Source of the DNA: an uncultured Candidatus Woesearchaeota archaeon | Lineage (GTDB): Archaea; Nanobdellota; Nanobdellia; Woesearchaeales; 21-14-0-10-32-9 | Assembly: GCA_903891505.1 (NCBI GenBank) | Contig: CAITEO010000071.1 | Location: 1 to 11,049 of the forward strand | DNA: 11,049 nucleotides | Direction of reading: 5' to 3' | Part shown: piece by piece, positions 1 through 6,325 of the stretch | Position numbering within the stretch: the first letter of the stretch is position 1 | Layout: the number at the start of each line of letters is the position of its first letter | Translations under genes and position numbers: made by a program | Notes under the pieces: generated by a model | Told to the model about the DNA's origin: nothing | Seen by the model: only the letters and a program-made list of their open reading frames with translations | Databases searched by the model: none

Positions 1-149
1 ATCTAAAGGTTCGAAAATTTGATAGCGCTGTTTCGTCCGCAGAAAATTCTGCGGCGAAGCCGCGTCATAAATTTTTCTAGAAACTACTAACTCGACCTAA
101 AGGTCGGGGAATTAAACCCCAAGGCTCGCTACGCTCACCATTAAATTAT
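1..149. repeat. palindrome-rich GC-rich end, possible IS200/IS605-type right-end remnant
   Basis: This stretch has no convincing gene and is packed with short inverted repeats. CCGCAGAA (37-44) pairs with TTCTGCGG (47-54). GCGGC (51-55) pairs with GCCGC (59-63) around a GAA loop. CGACC (93-97) pairs with GGTCG (102-106) around TAAA, and GGGG (106-109) pairs with CCCC (117-120). A stem of the CGACC-TAAA-GGTCG kind followed by GGGGAATTAAAC resembles the right ends of IS200/IS605 elements, where the end of the TnpB guide RNA lies. A frame open from the window edge to the TAG at 78-80 could be a protein tail, but I recognise nothing in it. On the minus strand the same hairpins lie just after the polymerase stop codon and could serve as a 3' end. 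The transposon reading is inference from motif appearance only. Confidence 0.3.
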
Positions 150-2618
150 TTACCAATCTCCTAAACTTTTCTGAGAGTTCCCTTGCATCAAATCATCAAA
201 TGATGTATCATAAAAATAAAGTATTGCATCAGCAAGTGGTTTGATTTGTTTGTCAATGTAGTGATCATAGTCTATTTTGTATTTGTTTTTCTCTGATTCC
301 TTGTCTTTTTCAATTAATTGAATTGGAACAGGCCCCTCGTTTGTCATCACATAATCTATTATGTTGCTTGTTATCTTATCTAGTAAACGTGCTGCTTTGA
401 CATGAGGTGGTGTTGTCTTGGTGTATTCATCTGTATCTTTTCGAAGTGCTTTTCTGTAAACAAGAAGATTATCATATTTTCCTACAAGCAAATCCTTGAT
501 GAATTTTCGAACGTAAGCTTTGACTTCTTTGTCATGGAACACAAGATCAAGAAGTTCAAGTTGAAATTTTTTGCTGACTTCTGTCCAGTCTCGTCTTACA
601 AATTCAAGTCCTGTGAAATCTATTTCCTCTTTGCCGTCTTTCAAGAGAAGTCCTGCGTATCTTTTCTTCGCGCCTTCGTCAGATCCACGCACTTTTGGCA
701 TGAAGAATTTCACGAATATTTTTTCAAACTCCAGCTCTAGGTGACTTTGCACACCATGATTTTGTTTTATTTCAATATCATAGTATGCATTTATTTCTTT
801 CTCTATCTGCTCGCCTATTTTTTTCGCATCTGCAACAGTTTTCACATTTAGATGTACAAAACAGCTATCTGTATCTCCATAAATTACTTCATATCCTTTT
901 TTTTCTACAAGTTTTGCTGTACTTTGAATCATATGTCTTGCAAAACTAGTTATTGCATTCGCAATTTCAGTGTTGTAGAATCTACAATTGGGACTCGCTA
1001 GAACTCCATACATACTGTTCATGAGTATTTTTATCGCCCACCTTGTGAGCTCGTCTTTTTTCTTTCTCGCTTTTTCCCTTTCAGCCCAGAGCTCCTCGAG
1101 TATTTGCGGAAGTACACCCTCAGTTTTCGAGAAGCATGCACCATTTGGTGCTTTTATGAAATTATCCTTATCTTCTTCTTTTCCATTTATTTTTTTCGGG
1201 CGACATTCATTTCTGAACATAAGTGGGTCTATGTTGAACGTCCTCATTAGGCTAGGATATAGACTCTTGAAATCGAACACTAAAACGTAATTATATATCC
1301 CTGGTTTTGGATCCATTACAAAACCACCAACAGTTCTTTCTTCCCTCTCAACATACTTCGATGTTGGGGCAGCATAGCCTCTATCATGGAGTTTTCTTAT
1401 GTAGAGAGAATCTAGACTTGCAATGCTCGCCCTAACTCTGTCTAGAGGCATTCCTGTAAGAATACTTCTAAGTATTGTTAGCTGCATCGCGCCTGATTTT
1501 TCTATTATTTCAATTACTAGCTTTGAATCCATAAGATTGTAGTCTGCAAGTTTTTGTTGATTGCTCCTGTATGATTCTTCTATTTCTTCTCCTTTATTTT
1601 CATCATCAATAAGTTTTTTATGACTTGTAAATTCTGTTGCTGCAGTTCCGAGTTTGTAATCGCTTAACTTAATGAAACTAGTTTTTAGTAAATGAATTCC
1701 GTCGAGAATTATTCTTCCAGAAAAATCTGCTTTTGAATCCATCATGAATGATTCTACTATTTTTAACTTGCATTTTTCACCAGTTCTGCCTAAATCAAAC
1801 CCGACGCCGAGACGAGCCATTTTCTCTTCAAGAATTTTAAGATCAAAATCTATTAAATTCCAGCCCGTTATAATATCTGGATCATATTCTATGATTTCTT
1901 TTTTTAGCGCAAAAAGTAATTCTCTATCATTCCTAAATGATTCTGCGTGTTTTATTTTTTTATCAGAAATAATCAAAACTTTTTTTAGTTTCTCGTCATT
2001 TGAGAACAGCGAAATGCAATATAGGGTTTTCGCATCCATGCTTGTTTCTATGTCTATGGATAATATTCTTAGGTCCTTTGTTTCCGGCGTCCAATCACTT
2101 TTCTCAATGACTGGCTCTTCATAGAAGCAATCAACGCGTATATCTTTGTCCACATCCCGTTTATCTGTAAGTTTTCCTCTTATTTTTATAGCTCCTTTTA
2201 GGTTTTTGTCCATCATGTACCTGTACGGAAGCTTCATGTCTGATTCGTAGCAAGAAATTCCTTTGTCTTCGAAGCGCTTTCTTAATTCAGGAACATCGGC
2301 AGGAATTTTTGTGATTATTTTAACGAGTTCATTCTCGTCAAAATCTTTCAGGTTTATTTCTTCATGTCTAAATCCTTTCAATGACTCTATTTTTTTTAAA
2401 TCACTTTTTTTTATAAAAAAGTATGGTTCGTAGAGATTCTTTGTGCAGAAACTTTTTCCATCTTTCAACCTACCATAGAGATACACATACGCTTTATCAT
2501 CCTCAACTCTGTACGTTGGGTAAATTATGAACCCGTCATGCATAATGAGCCTTTCTTCTCTTAATTTTTCATCATTTTCTTTTTGTTCTGTTTTATGAAT
2601 CATTTGTTTAACCGGCAT
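150..2618 (-). CDS. polB: family B DNA polymerase, E. coli Pol II-like, with exonuclease domain and C-terminal PIP-like tail
   Basis: This is a replicative or repair DNA polymerase of 822 residues with an N-terminal domain, a 3'-5' exonuclease and a right-hand polymerase. Exonuclease motifs are intact: DIE (189-191), N254-x3-F258-D259 and Y360-x3-D364. Polymerase motif A is DFKSLYPS (449-456), motif B is K530-x3-NSMYG, and motif C is YGDTDS (580-585). A KKRYAG segment (651-656) leads into the thumb. The stretches around LTGMPLDRV (388-394) and GGFVMDPKPG (431-440) match my memory of bacterial Pol II better than of Pfu-type PolB. The last residues, Q816-x2-L819-x2-W822, resemble a PCNA-binding motif. 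The ATG directly follows the TGA of the upstream reductase, so the two are probably co-transcribed. The first 25 residues are charged and may be dispensable. An internal ATG at 2543 would begin closer to the family's usual N-terminus. Function is near certain, the exact start is not. Confidence 0.96.
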   Translation of the reverse strand: MPVKQMIHKTEQKENDEKLREERLIMHDGFIIYPTYRVEDDKAYVYLYGRLKDGKSFCTKNLYEPYFFIKKSDLKKIESLKGFRHEEINLKDFDENELVKIITKIPADVPELRKRFEDKGISCYESDMKLPYRYMMDKNLKGAIKIRGKLTDKRDVDKDIRVDCFYEEPVIEKSDWTPETKDLRILSIDIETSMDAKTLYCISLFSNDEKLKKVLIISDKKIKHAESFRNDRELLFALKKEIIEYDPDIITGWNLIDFDLKILEEKMARLGVGFDLGRTGEKCKLKIVESFMMDSKADFSGRIILDGIHLLKTSFIKLSDYKLGTAATEFTSHKKLIDDENKGEEIEESYRSNQQKLADYNLMDSKLVIEIIEKSGAMQLTILRSILTGMPLDRVRASIASLDSLYIRKLHDRGYAAPTSKYVEREERTVGGFVMDPKPGIYNYVLVFDFKSLYPSLMRTFNIDPLMFRNECRPKKINGKEEDKDNFIKAPNGACFSKTEGVLPQILEELWAEREKARKKKDELTRWAIKILMNSMYGVLASPNCRFYNTEIANAITSFARHMIQSTAKLVEKKGYEVIYGDTDSCFVHLNVKTVADAKKIGEQIEKEINAYYDIEIKQNHGVQSHLELEFEKIFVKFFMPKVRGSDEGAKKRYAGLLLKDGKEEIDFTGLEFVRRDWTEVSKKFQLELLDLVFHDKEVKAYVRKFIKDLLVGKYDNLLVYRKALRKDTDEYTKTTPPHVKAARLLDKITSNIIDYVMTNEGPVPIQLIEKDKESEKNKYKIDYDHYIDKQIKPLADAILYFYDTSFDDLMQGNSQKSLGDW

Positions 2619-4019
2619 TCACTCATTTTTTCTATTCTTCTTTCTGAATATGAACAATCCTTTCTTTGTTCGTTTCTCTTCCTTCTTCGGGAGCAATACA
2701 AATTTCTTCCTGCAAAGTTCAGCAGCGATAATCAATGGATCTATTTGTGGAGAAATCGCAGGGTTATAAACCATTTCTAGGCTGCAGATATCATCCACGT
2801 TTGCTCCTTTTTGCAAAGCCATTGTGATTGTGTTTATCCTTCCAGCAATTTCTTCTTGTCCAAATATCTGCATCCCTAGAATTTTTCTTTCATTGTCAAA
2901 TACTAGTTTTAGAGTAAAAGGTTTTCCAAATGGAAAGTATTCTGACTTTGAGACACCTGTTACAATTGAACTAACTGTCTTTATTCCGTGCTTTTCTGCG
3001 TATGTTTCTGTAACTCCTGTAGCGCCGACAATAATATCTCTTGTTTTTAATATTGTTGGACAAAAGACAAAATTAAATGCTTTTTCTTGCCTAAGAATAT
3101 TTGTAGCTACAACTTTTGCCTGTGCTACAGCTGTACTCTCTTGCATACTTAAGGTTTTACTTGAAAAAATGTTGTTATTTAATTCTACAGCATCTCCGCA
3201 GGCATAAATATTTGGTTCCGACGTTTGCATAAATTTATTTACAACTATGGCTTTGTCTATTATCAAGCCCATCTGTTTTGCAAGTTCTGTGTTTGCATTC
3301 ATACCTGCAGCAATTACTAAAGTATCAAATCTGAGTATTTCATCATCTATGAAAATCTTTTCTTCTTCTATTTTATCAATTATTGTGTCTTCTTTTACAA
3401 TTATCCCCATCGCCTCAATACTAAGTTTTAATCTTTCGGACATGTCCTTGTCAAGAATTGTATTTAGAATATTAGACTTATCTATAAGTGTAACTTGTTT
3501 TGTTTTTGAAAGAACGCCTGCAAGTTCTACACCTGTTATTCCTGCGCCAATAATTATTGCTTTTCTCCCTCTATCTTCCATTAATTCTCTTGCATCATCT
3601 ATTGTTTTCATAATTGTGTATCTTGTGTTCTCGATGCCCGGAATTTTTGGAATATTGTTTACTGATCCTGTTGCAATAATTAAATAATCATATGTCAAAT
3701 CTACTAGCCTATCTTCTTCTAGAATAGTTATTGATTTTGATTTGACATCTACTTTTTGGGCGATAACTCTATTCATAAGATTTATTTTATTATCTATGTA
3801 ATCCTCTTTGTTGTACACAAATATTTTTTCAGGAGCATATATCTCCCTACCAACAACATATGGCAACGCACATGGAGAATATGCAGTATATTTTGACTGT
3901 TCAATAATTGTTATTTTTATCTCCTTGCTGAGTTTTCTAAGTTCAAAGGCCACGGCTGTTCCTGCTGGACCTCCACCTATTATTACTATTTTCTTATTTG
4001 TTAAATCAGTATCTTCCAT
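2619..4019 (-). CDS. FAD/NAD-dependent disulfide oxidoreductase (CoA-disulfide reductase / NADH oxidase-like)
   Basis: This cytosolic flavoprotein has 466 residues and belongs to the pyridine nucleotide-disulfide oxidoreductase superfamily. The FAD-binding GGGPAG is at 15-20. A single active-site cysteine, C50, lies in YSPCALPYVVG, as in CoA-disulfide reductases and NADH oxidases/peroxidases that use one Cys. The NAD-binding GAGITG is at 158-163, and D180 at the end of the next strand suggests NADH rather than NADPH (inference). YACGDA at 272-277 is the second flavin motif. The NPAISPQIDPL segment (419-429) is the dimerisation tail that supplies a catalytic tyrosine in this family. The last 20 or so residues form a basic tail not needed by the fold. 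The substrate (CoA disulfide, another thiol, oxygen or peroxide) cannot be read from sequence. The ATG lies just after a 13-base tandem repeat and the gene abuts polB downstream. Confidence 0.92.
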   Translation of the reverse strand: MEDTDLTNKKIVIIGGGPAGTAVAFELRKLSKEIKITIIEQSKYTAYSPCALPYVVGREIYAPEKIFVYNKEDYIDNKINLMNRVIAQKVDVKSKSITILEEDRLVDLTYDYLIIATGSVNNIPKIPGIENTRYTIMKTIDDARELMEDRGRKAIIIGAGITGVELAGVLSKTKQVTLIDKSNILNTILDKDMSERLKLSIEAMGIIVKEDTIIDKIEEEKIFIDDEILRFDTLVIAAGMNANTELAKQMGLIIDKAIVVNKFMQTSEPNIYACGDAVELNNNIFSSKTLSMQESTAVAQAKVVATNILRQEKAFNFVFCPTILKTRDIIVGATGVTETYAEKHGIKTVSSIVTGVSKSEYFPFGKPFTLKLVFDNERKILGMQIFGQEEIAGRINTITMALQKGANVDDICSLEMVYNPAISPQIDPLIIAAELCRKKFVLLPKKEEKRTKKGLFIFRKKNRKNE

Positions 4020-4025
4020 TATTTT

Positions 4026-4090
4026 TTACCATCATCATTTACCATTATTGTTCATCATCATTAGTTACCATCATCACTTATCAACTCATA
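4026..4090. repeat. imperfect 13-base tandem repeat, about five units
   Basis: Five consecutive 13-base blocks begin at 4026, 4039, 4052, 4065 and 4078. Blocks one and four (TTACCATCATCAT and TTACCATCATCAC) differ at one base, block two keeps TTACCAT, and blocks three and five are diverged. The array occupies what should be the 5' leader of the oxidoreductase mRNA. Read on the minus strand it creates two very short start-stop frames, MVTNDDEQ and MVNDDGKK. The first ends in TAATGG, overlapping the start of the second, and the second ends in TAATGG, overlapping the oxidoreductase start. This may be simple slippage expansion. Confidence 0.7.
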
Positions 4091-4109
4091 TTTAGAGTTC
4101 TTTTTTGAA

Positions 4110-4118
4110 GATTTAAAG
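4110..4118 (-). promoter_or_regulatory. candidate TATA box for the oxidoreductase-polB unit
   Basis: On the minus strand CTTTAAATC gives an archaeal TATA-like core. A start site about 26 bases downstream, near 4087, would put the whole 13-base repeat in a leader of about 65 bases. No strong ribosome site precedes the ATG at 4019, which makes that leader notable. Assigned by position and composition only. Confidence 0.4.
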
Positions 4119-4207
4119 ACTCTTAAAGAATATCTGCTATATCACTTTTTAATTTTTGTTGTATTTGAGAACAATATCGCTGAAAACTCGTTATTTTAAT
4201 CTTTTAT

Positions 4208-4882
4208 TTATTCCCCTTTTTTATTCTTTCCTAACGCACCAGTTCTAAATATGAGCGTTAGCAGAACAAGTAAAACAATAAGTATCAATATTACTATTAG
4301 AATTATAATGGGAAAGCTAACTTCTTTCGACTGATTGTCACCTGCTGAATTTGTAAAATTAGCCAGTATTTCTTCAGGATTTTTGCACCCTATTTGTATG
4401 CAGTTAGTTATTCTTTGCTCAATTTGCAAATTAGTTTTTCCCTCAGCATAACCTATTATTGATTTGTCTTCTCCAATAAACACTGTAGGCACTCCCCTAG
4501 GAACTTCACTATACGACTTTGACATATTCGCGAATATATCTGAATTTGTTTCGTTCGACCAAACTTCTAAATACATGACCTTCAATTGTGGATACTTCTG
4601 CTCGAAGCCTTTCATTACAGGCATTAATTGTTCACAGTGAGGACATCCATATCCATAGAAAAAATAGGCTGTAACATTATGTGTTAAGTTCTGCATCGGC
4701 ACAGTAGATAAATTCTGCTGCTGCGCAAATACCTGCTGTAAAGAGATAAGAAATACAATTATCAGCAATGTAACTACCAGAACTGTTGACATCAAATATT
4801 TATTTGTCCTTTCCTTCACAATCAATCTCCTCGACATATGAATTAAACCAGGGTTTTTAAATTTAGTGAAAAAAGTGCGCAT
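4208..4882 (-). CDS. membrane-anchored thioredoxin-fold protein with CPHC active site
   Basis: This is a predicted extracytoplasmic dithiol-disulfide protein of 224 residues from this start. A basic N-terminus is followed by a hydrophobic segment (about 32-50) ending VFAQQQ, which is either a signal peptide cleaved after Ala53 or an anchor. The thioredoxin-fold strand carries GCPHC (active cysteines 80 and 83), the CPHC dipeptide type seen in DsbA, and the cis-proline lies in RGVPTVF (Pro132). Two further cysteines (161, 166) could form a structural disulfide. A second membrane helix spans about 190-212, with a short basic tail. Seven N-x-S/T sequons lie between the membrane segments, which fits an outside location. 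The start was chosen because GGAGGAG (4889-4895) sits six bases upstream. Alternatives are ATGs at 4906 and 4837, the latter lying near a TTTAAAAA box. Confidence 0.85.
   Translation of the reverse strand: MRTFFTKFKNPGLIHMSRRLIVKERTNKYLMSTVLVVTLLIIVFLISLQQVFAQQQNLSTVPMQNLTHNVTAYFFYGYGCPHCEQLMPVMKGFEQKYPQLKVMYLEVWSNETNSDIFANMSKSYSEVPRGVPTVFIGEDKSIIGYAEGKTNLQIEQRITNCIQIGCKNPEEILANFTNSAGDNQSKEVSFPIIILIVILILIVLLVLLTLIFRTGALGKNKKGE
4851..4862 (-). promoter_or_regulatory. TATA-like ATTTAAAAACCC, inside the 5' part of the thioredoxin-fold gene
   Basis: The minus strand reads ATTTAAAAACCC, identical over 12 bases to the element in front of aRF1 at 7466-7477. Here it lies between two possible start codons (4882 and 4837). 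Its centre is only about 21 bases from the ATG at 4837, short for a leaderless start. It could be a real internal promoter or a chance match within codons for FKNP. Confidence 0.3.
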
Positions 4883-4908
4883 TTTCAACTCCTCCATCTT
4901 CCACAAGA

Positions 4909-4916
4909 TTAATTAA
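4909..4916. promoter_or_regulatory. palindromic TTAATTAA box between divergent genes
   Basis: TTAATTAA lies between the thioredoxin-fold gene (minus) and the DUF59 gene (plus). Its centre is about 26 bases before the plus-strand ATG at 4939, right for an archaeal TATA box giving a leaderless DUF59 mRNA. Because it is symmetric it could also serve the minus strand, placing a start near 4886, just before the ATG at 4882. In that case the GGAGGAG at 4889-4895 would be outside the transcript. Confidence 0.45.
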
Positions 4917-4938
4917 GGGAAAACTCTCCTCTTCATTT

Positions 4939-5244
4939 ATGGTCCTAACTGAGAAAGATATTAGGGATGCTCTAATGGATGTATATGACCCAGAAATAGG
5001 AATAGACATTGTTAGCATGGGCCTTATTTATGGAGTAAAAGTCACCCCTGAAAACGACATTGAACTTCTAATGACATTAACATTTCCAGGTTGTCCATAC
5101 GGCCCTTCAATGCTCGAAGACATCGAAGATAGAATCCGCATGATTCCTGAGGTTAGAAATGTTGCAATCGATTTAACATTCGATCCACCTTGGACTCCAG
5201 AGCTCATCGATGCAGACGTTAGAGCTGCACTGAATTTTAAATAG
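4939..5244 (+). CDS. DUF59/MIP18-family iron-sulfur assembly protein (SufT-like)
   Basis: This small cytosolic protein of 101 residues is full length for the stand-alone DUF59 (MIP18/PaaD/SufT) family. Visible family signatures are DPEIGIDIVSMGLIYGV (17-33), the PGCPYGP loop with Cys52 (50-56), and FDPPWTPELI (81-90). Members help mature or transfer Fe-S clusters, and the loop cysteine is the usual functional residue. The ATG has no ribosome site but sits about 26 bases after TTAATTAA, consistent with leaderless translation. It converges on the metallopeptidase gene with 28 bases between them. The specific client protein cannot be inferred from this context. Confidence 0.92.
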   Translation: MVLTEKDIRDALMDVYDPEIGIDIVSMGLIYGVKVTPENDIELLMTLTFPGCPYGPSMLEDIEDRIRMIPEVRNVAIDLTFDPPWTPELIDADVRAALNFK

Positions 5245-5251
5245 AACTATC

Positions 5252-5264
5252 TGCAGTTACTGCA
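5252..5264. terminator. short hairpin between convergent genes
   Basis: TGCAG-TTA-CTGCA forms a 5-bp stem with a 3-base loop in the 28-base gap between the DUF59 and metallopeptidase stop codons, followed by AAAATATTT. Archaeal termination mostly needs T-runs, which are weak here, so a role in 3' ends is tentative. Confidence 0.3.
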
Positions 5265-5272
5265 CAAAATAT

Positions 5273-5959
5273 TTACCACCATCGAAAAGCACTCTTCAAG
5301 CGTTTGCGCCTTATGAATGATTTCAGACGAGTCTCCATTTCGTCAGCACCTTTGTATTTTTTCTCCTCGTTTCGGAACCTTGAATCATGGTGCATACTTC
5401 GTCCTGTCTTTGTTATTCTCCGTCCTTGTTTCTTATGCAAAAGCTCGTGATACATAATATAGTCTACAAACTCAGGCTCATCCTTGAATATATTGCTAAT
5501 CATTATAGTATTCGTTGCATATTCATAGTGGCCGAGTTTTCTAAATGAATCCTGCCCCCAAATAAGATTTGGTTTTTCTAGCATGTCCTCAAAGTATTCT
5601 TTGTTCAATTTTTCAAAGCTCTCAACGAGTTCAGGATCGGATTCTTCGACTTTCACGTACTTTCCTATGTTCATAATAAATTTCTCGTACAAATCCATCT
5701 CTATTGTCTTCGTGAAATTATTTGTCTTGTAAACTTTGACAAGCAAATGTTGAACGAGTCCTTTCTTCAAATCATCAGATAAATTAAGCCATTCTCTGCT
5801 CAGAGAAAATACAATTTGTCTCGACGTGTATCTTACGTTCGCGTTGAAGCTTCTGAATTTAGAAGAATACCTAATTAGTATTTCCCTTGATTCCTCTTTA
5901 TCAGGAAAAAGTTCTCTGAACGCCTCGCGCGCAATCACACTATGATTTATTTTTGCCAC
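5273..5959 (-). CDS. SprT/YgjP-like zinc metallopeptidase
   Basis: This predicted zinc protease has 228 residues and no membrane segment or signal. The catalytic HELLH motif is at 171-175, with candidate third zinc ligands in MHHDSRFRNEEKKY (H190/H191), about 15-20 residues further on. This is the arrangement of SprT and YgjP-type proteins (HExxH followed by H-x-F). The N-terminal 110 residues are charged and helical and are not recognisable to me. The C-terminus is strongly basic and ends FRWW, which might contact nucleic acid. Some SprT-like proteins (SPRTN) cut proteins crosslinked to DNA, but nothing here shows that activity. Translation starts at GTG, supported by GGTGAG at 5966-5971 with a six-base spacer. 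A TATA-like ATTTAAAT (5990-5997) lies upstream. Confidence 0.8.
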   Translation of the reverse strand: MAKINHSVIAREAFRELFPDKEESREILIRYSSKFRSFNANVRYTSRQIVFSLSREWLNLSDDLKKGLVQHLLVKVYKTNNFTKTIEMDLYEKFIMNIGKYVKVEESDPELVESFEKLNKEYFEDMLEKPNLIWGQDSFRKLGHYEYATNTIMISNIFKDEPEFVDYIMYHELLHKKQGRRITKTGRSMHHDSRFRNEEKKYKGADEMETRLKSFIRRKRLKSAFRWW

Positions 5960-5989
5960 TCTGTTCTCACCAACACAATTTCCACCATA

Positions 5990-5997
5990 ATTTAAAT
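5990..5997 (-). promoter_or_regulatory. candidate TATA box for the metallopeptidase gene
   Basis: ATTTAAAT on the minus strand would place initiation near 5967, giving a very short leader before the GTG at 5959. The GGTGAG ribosome site at 5966-5971 would then sit at the extreme 5' end, so either the real start lies slightly further upstream or one of the two signals is not used. Confidence 0.4.
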
Positions 5998-6050
5998 CAT
6001 CTCCCTTAGAATAAAAATCTTGTGGAAAATGAGAAGAAAAACATCCTAAA

Positions 6051-6075
6051 CTAAAATAAAGAAAAATAGAAACTT
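6051..6075 (-). terminator. T-rich 3' end after the Cys-rich microORF
   Basis: On the minus strand the sequence after the microORF stop runs TTTCTATTTTTCTTTATTTTAG. Such intrinsic T-rich stretches terminate archaeal RNA polymerase. Together with the upstream box it defines a predicted transcript of roughly 70-90 bases. Confidence 0.45.
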
Positions 6076-6091
6076 GTACCTATCACTAGAT

Positions 6092-6127
6092 TTATTTTTT
6101 CTTTTTACATCCACATGTGCTACACAT
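6092..6127 (-). CDS. 11-residue Cys-rich microprotein MCSTCGCKKKK
   Basis: A tiny ORF of 11 codons plus TAA encodes MCSTCGCKKKK. Support comes from aligned signals, not length. GAGGTG (6134-6139), a strong match to the archaeal anti-Shine-Dalgarno, lies exactly six bases before the ATG. A TTTAAATT box (6163-6170) lies about 26 bases before the expected start site near 6141, and a T-rich end follows at 6051-6075. The CxxCGC pattern is the one found at the N-terminus of the hydrogenase maturation protein HypB, where it is a high-affinity nickel site. Here it stands alone with a lysine tail. A metal-binding peptide is an inference. Alternatives are a leader peptide or a chance ORF, though chance is a poor explanation for all the signals together. 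Confidence 0.6.
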   Translation of the reverse strand: MCSTCGCKKKK

Positions 6128-6133
6128 ATTGAA

Positions 6134-6139
6134 CACCTC
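6134..6139 (-). promoter_or_regulatory. ribosome binding site of the microORF
   Basis: GAGGTG on the minus strand is followed by TTCAAT and then ATG. The same GAGGTG core precedes the Cys-rich gene at 10477, also with a spacer of about six bases, which argues that it is functional in this genome. Confidence 0.6.
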
Positions 6140-6162
6140 GAAGAAATAATTTGAGTATCAAG

Positions 6163-6170
6163 AATTTAAA
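6163..6170 (-). promoter_or_regulatory. candidate TATA box of the microORF
   Basis: TTTAAATT on the minus strand has its centre 26-27 bases before position 6141, just in front of the GAGGTG. Geometry matches the aRF1 and tRNA promoters in this window. Confidence 0.5.
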
Positions 6171-6226
6171 CTTTGTGAATTATAATAAATTAAGAGAATG
6201 AAACACTAAAGAAAGTCATAATCTGC

Positions 6227-6325
6227 AGTTGTTAATACGGCTCGCATCGCTGTTTTAATTAACGCCGTAAACGAGTCTTTGTCGTTTAGATTTTATTTTC
6301 AAGGCAAGCCTGGGCATTAACAACT
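6227..6325. ncRNA. structured intergenic element with 10-bp closing stem and nested hairpins
   Basis: A perfect 10-bp inverted repeat, AGTTGTTAAT (6227-6236) and ATTAACAACT (6316-6325), encloses about 80 bases. Inside, ACGGC (6237-6241) pairs with GCCGT (6264-6268). AAACGA (6269-6274) pairs with TCGTTT (6282-6287) around a 7-base loop, and a weak AGG/CCT hairpin lies at 6302-6311. The result is a multi-branched fold resembling a small structured RNA. The 3' arm touches the aRF1 stop codon, so on the minus strand it would form the start of the aRF1 3' untranslated region. It lacks a T-arm consensus, so it is not a tRNA, and no C/D boxes are visible. A non-autonomous mobile element with terminal repeats is an alternative, but I see no target duplication. 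Assigned as an RNA only from structure. Confidence 0.4.

Larger units (their letters stand above)
5998..6324. other. gene-poor gap between the metallopeptidase and aRF1 genes
   Basis: Apart from the microORF with its signals and the structured element, which are listed separately, this AT-rich interval shows no further coding frame on either strand. The base composition shifts to higher GC only inside the structured element (about 6238-6315). Confidence 0.6.

Noticed and set aside
402..2124. Several plus-strand frames of 100-126 codons opposite polB
   Set aside because: They are antisense shadows rich in Phe/Ser, produced by the codon use of the polymerase gene, without ribosome sites or protein-like composition.
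2824..3687. Plus-strand frames opposite the oxidoreductase
   Set aside because: They are antisense to a clear flavoenzyme and rich in Ile/Ser from its reverse complement; no family motif.
4026..4090. C/D box RNA, because TGATGA occurs several times on the minus strand
   Set aside because: There are no D' boxes between the C-like motifs and no terminal stem; the TGATGA copies come from the 13-base repeat.
5249..5258. ATCTGCAGTT repeated at 6221-6230
   Set aside because: Only ten bases are shared and the flanks differ; this is likely chance in an 11-kb window.
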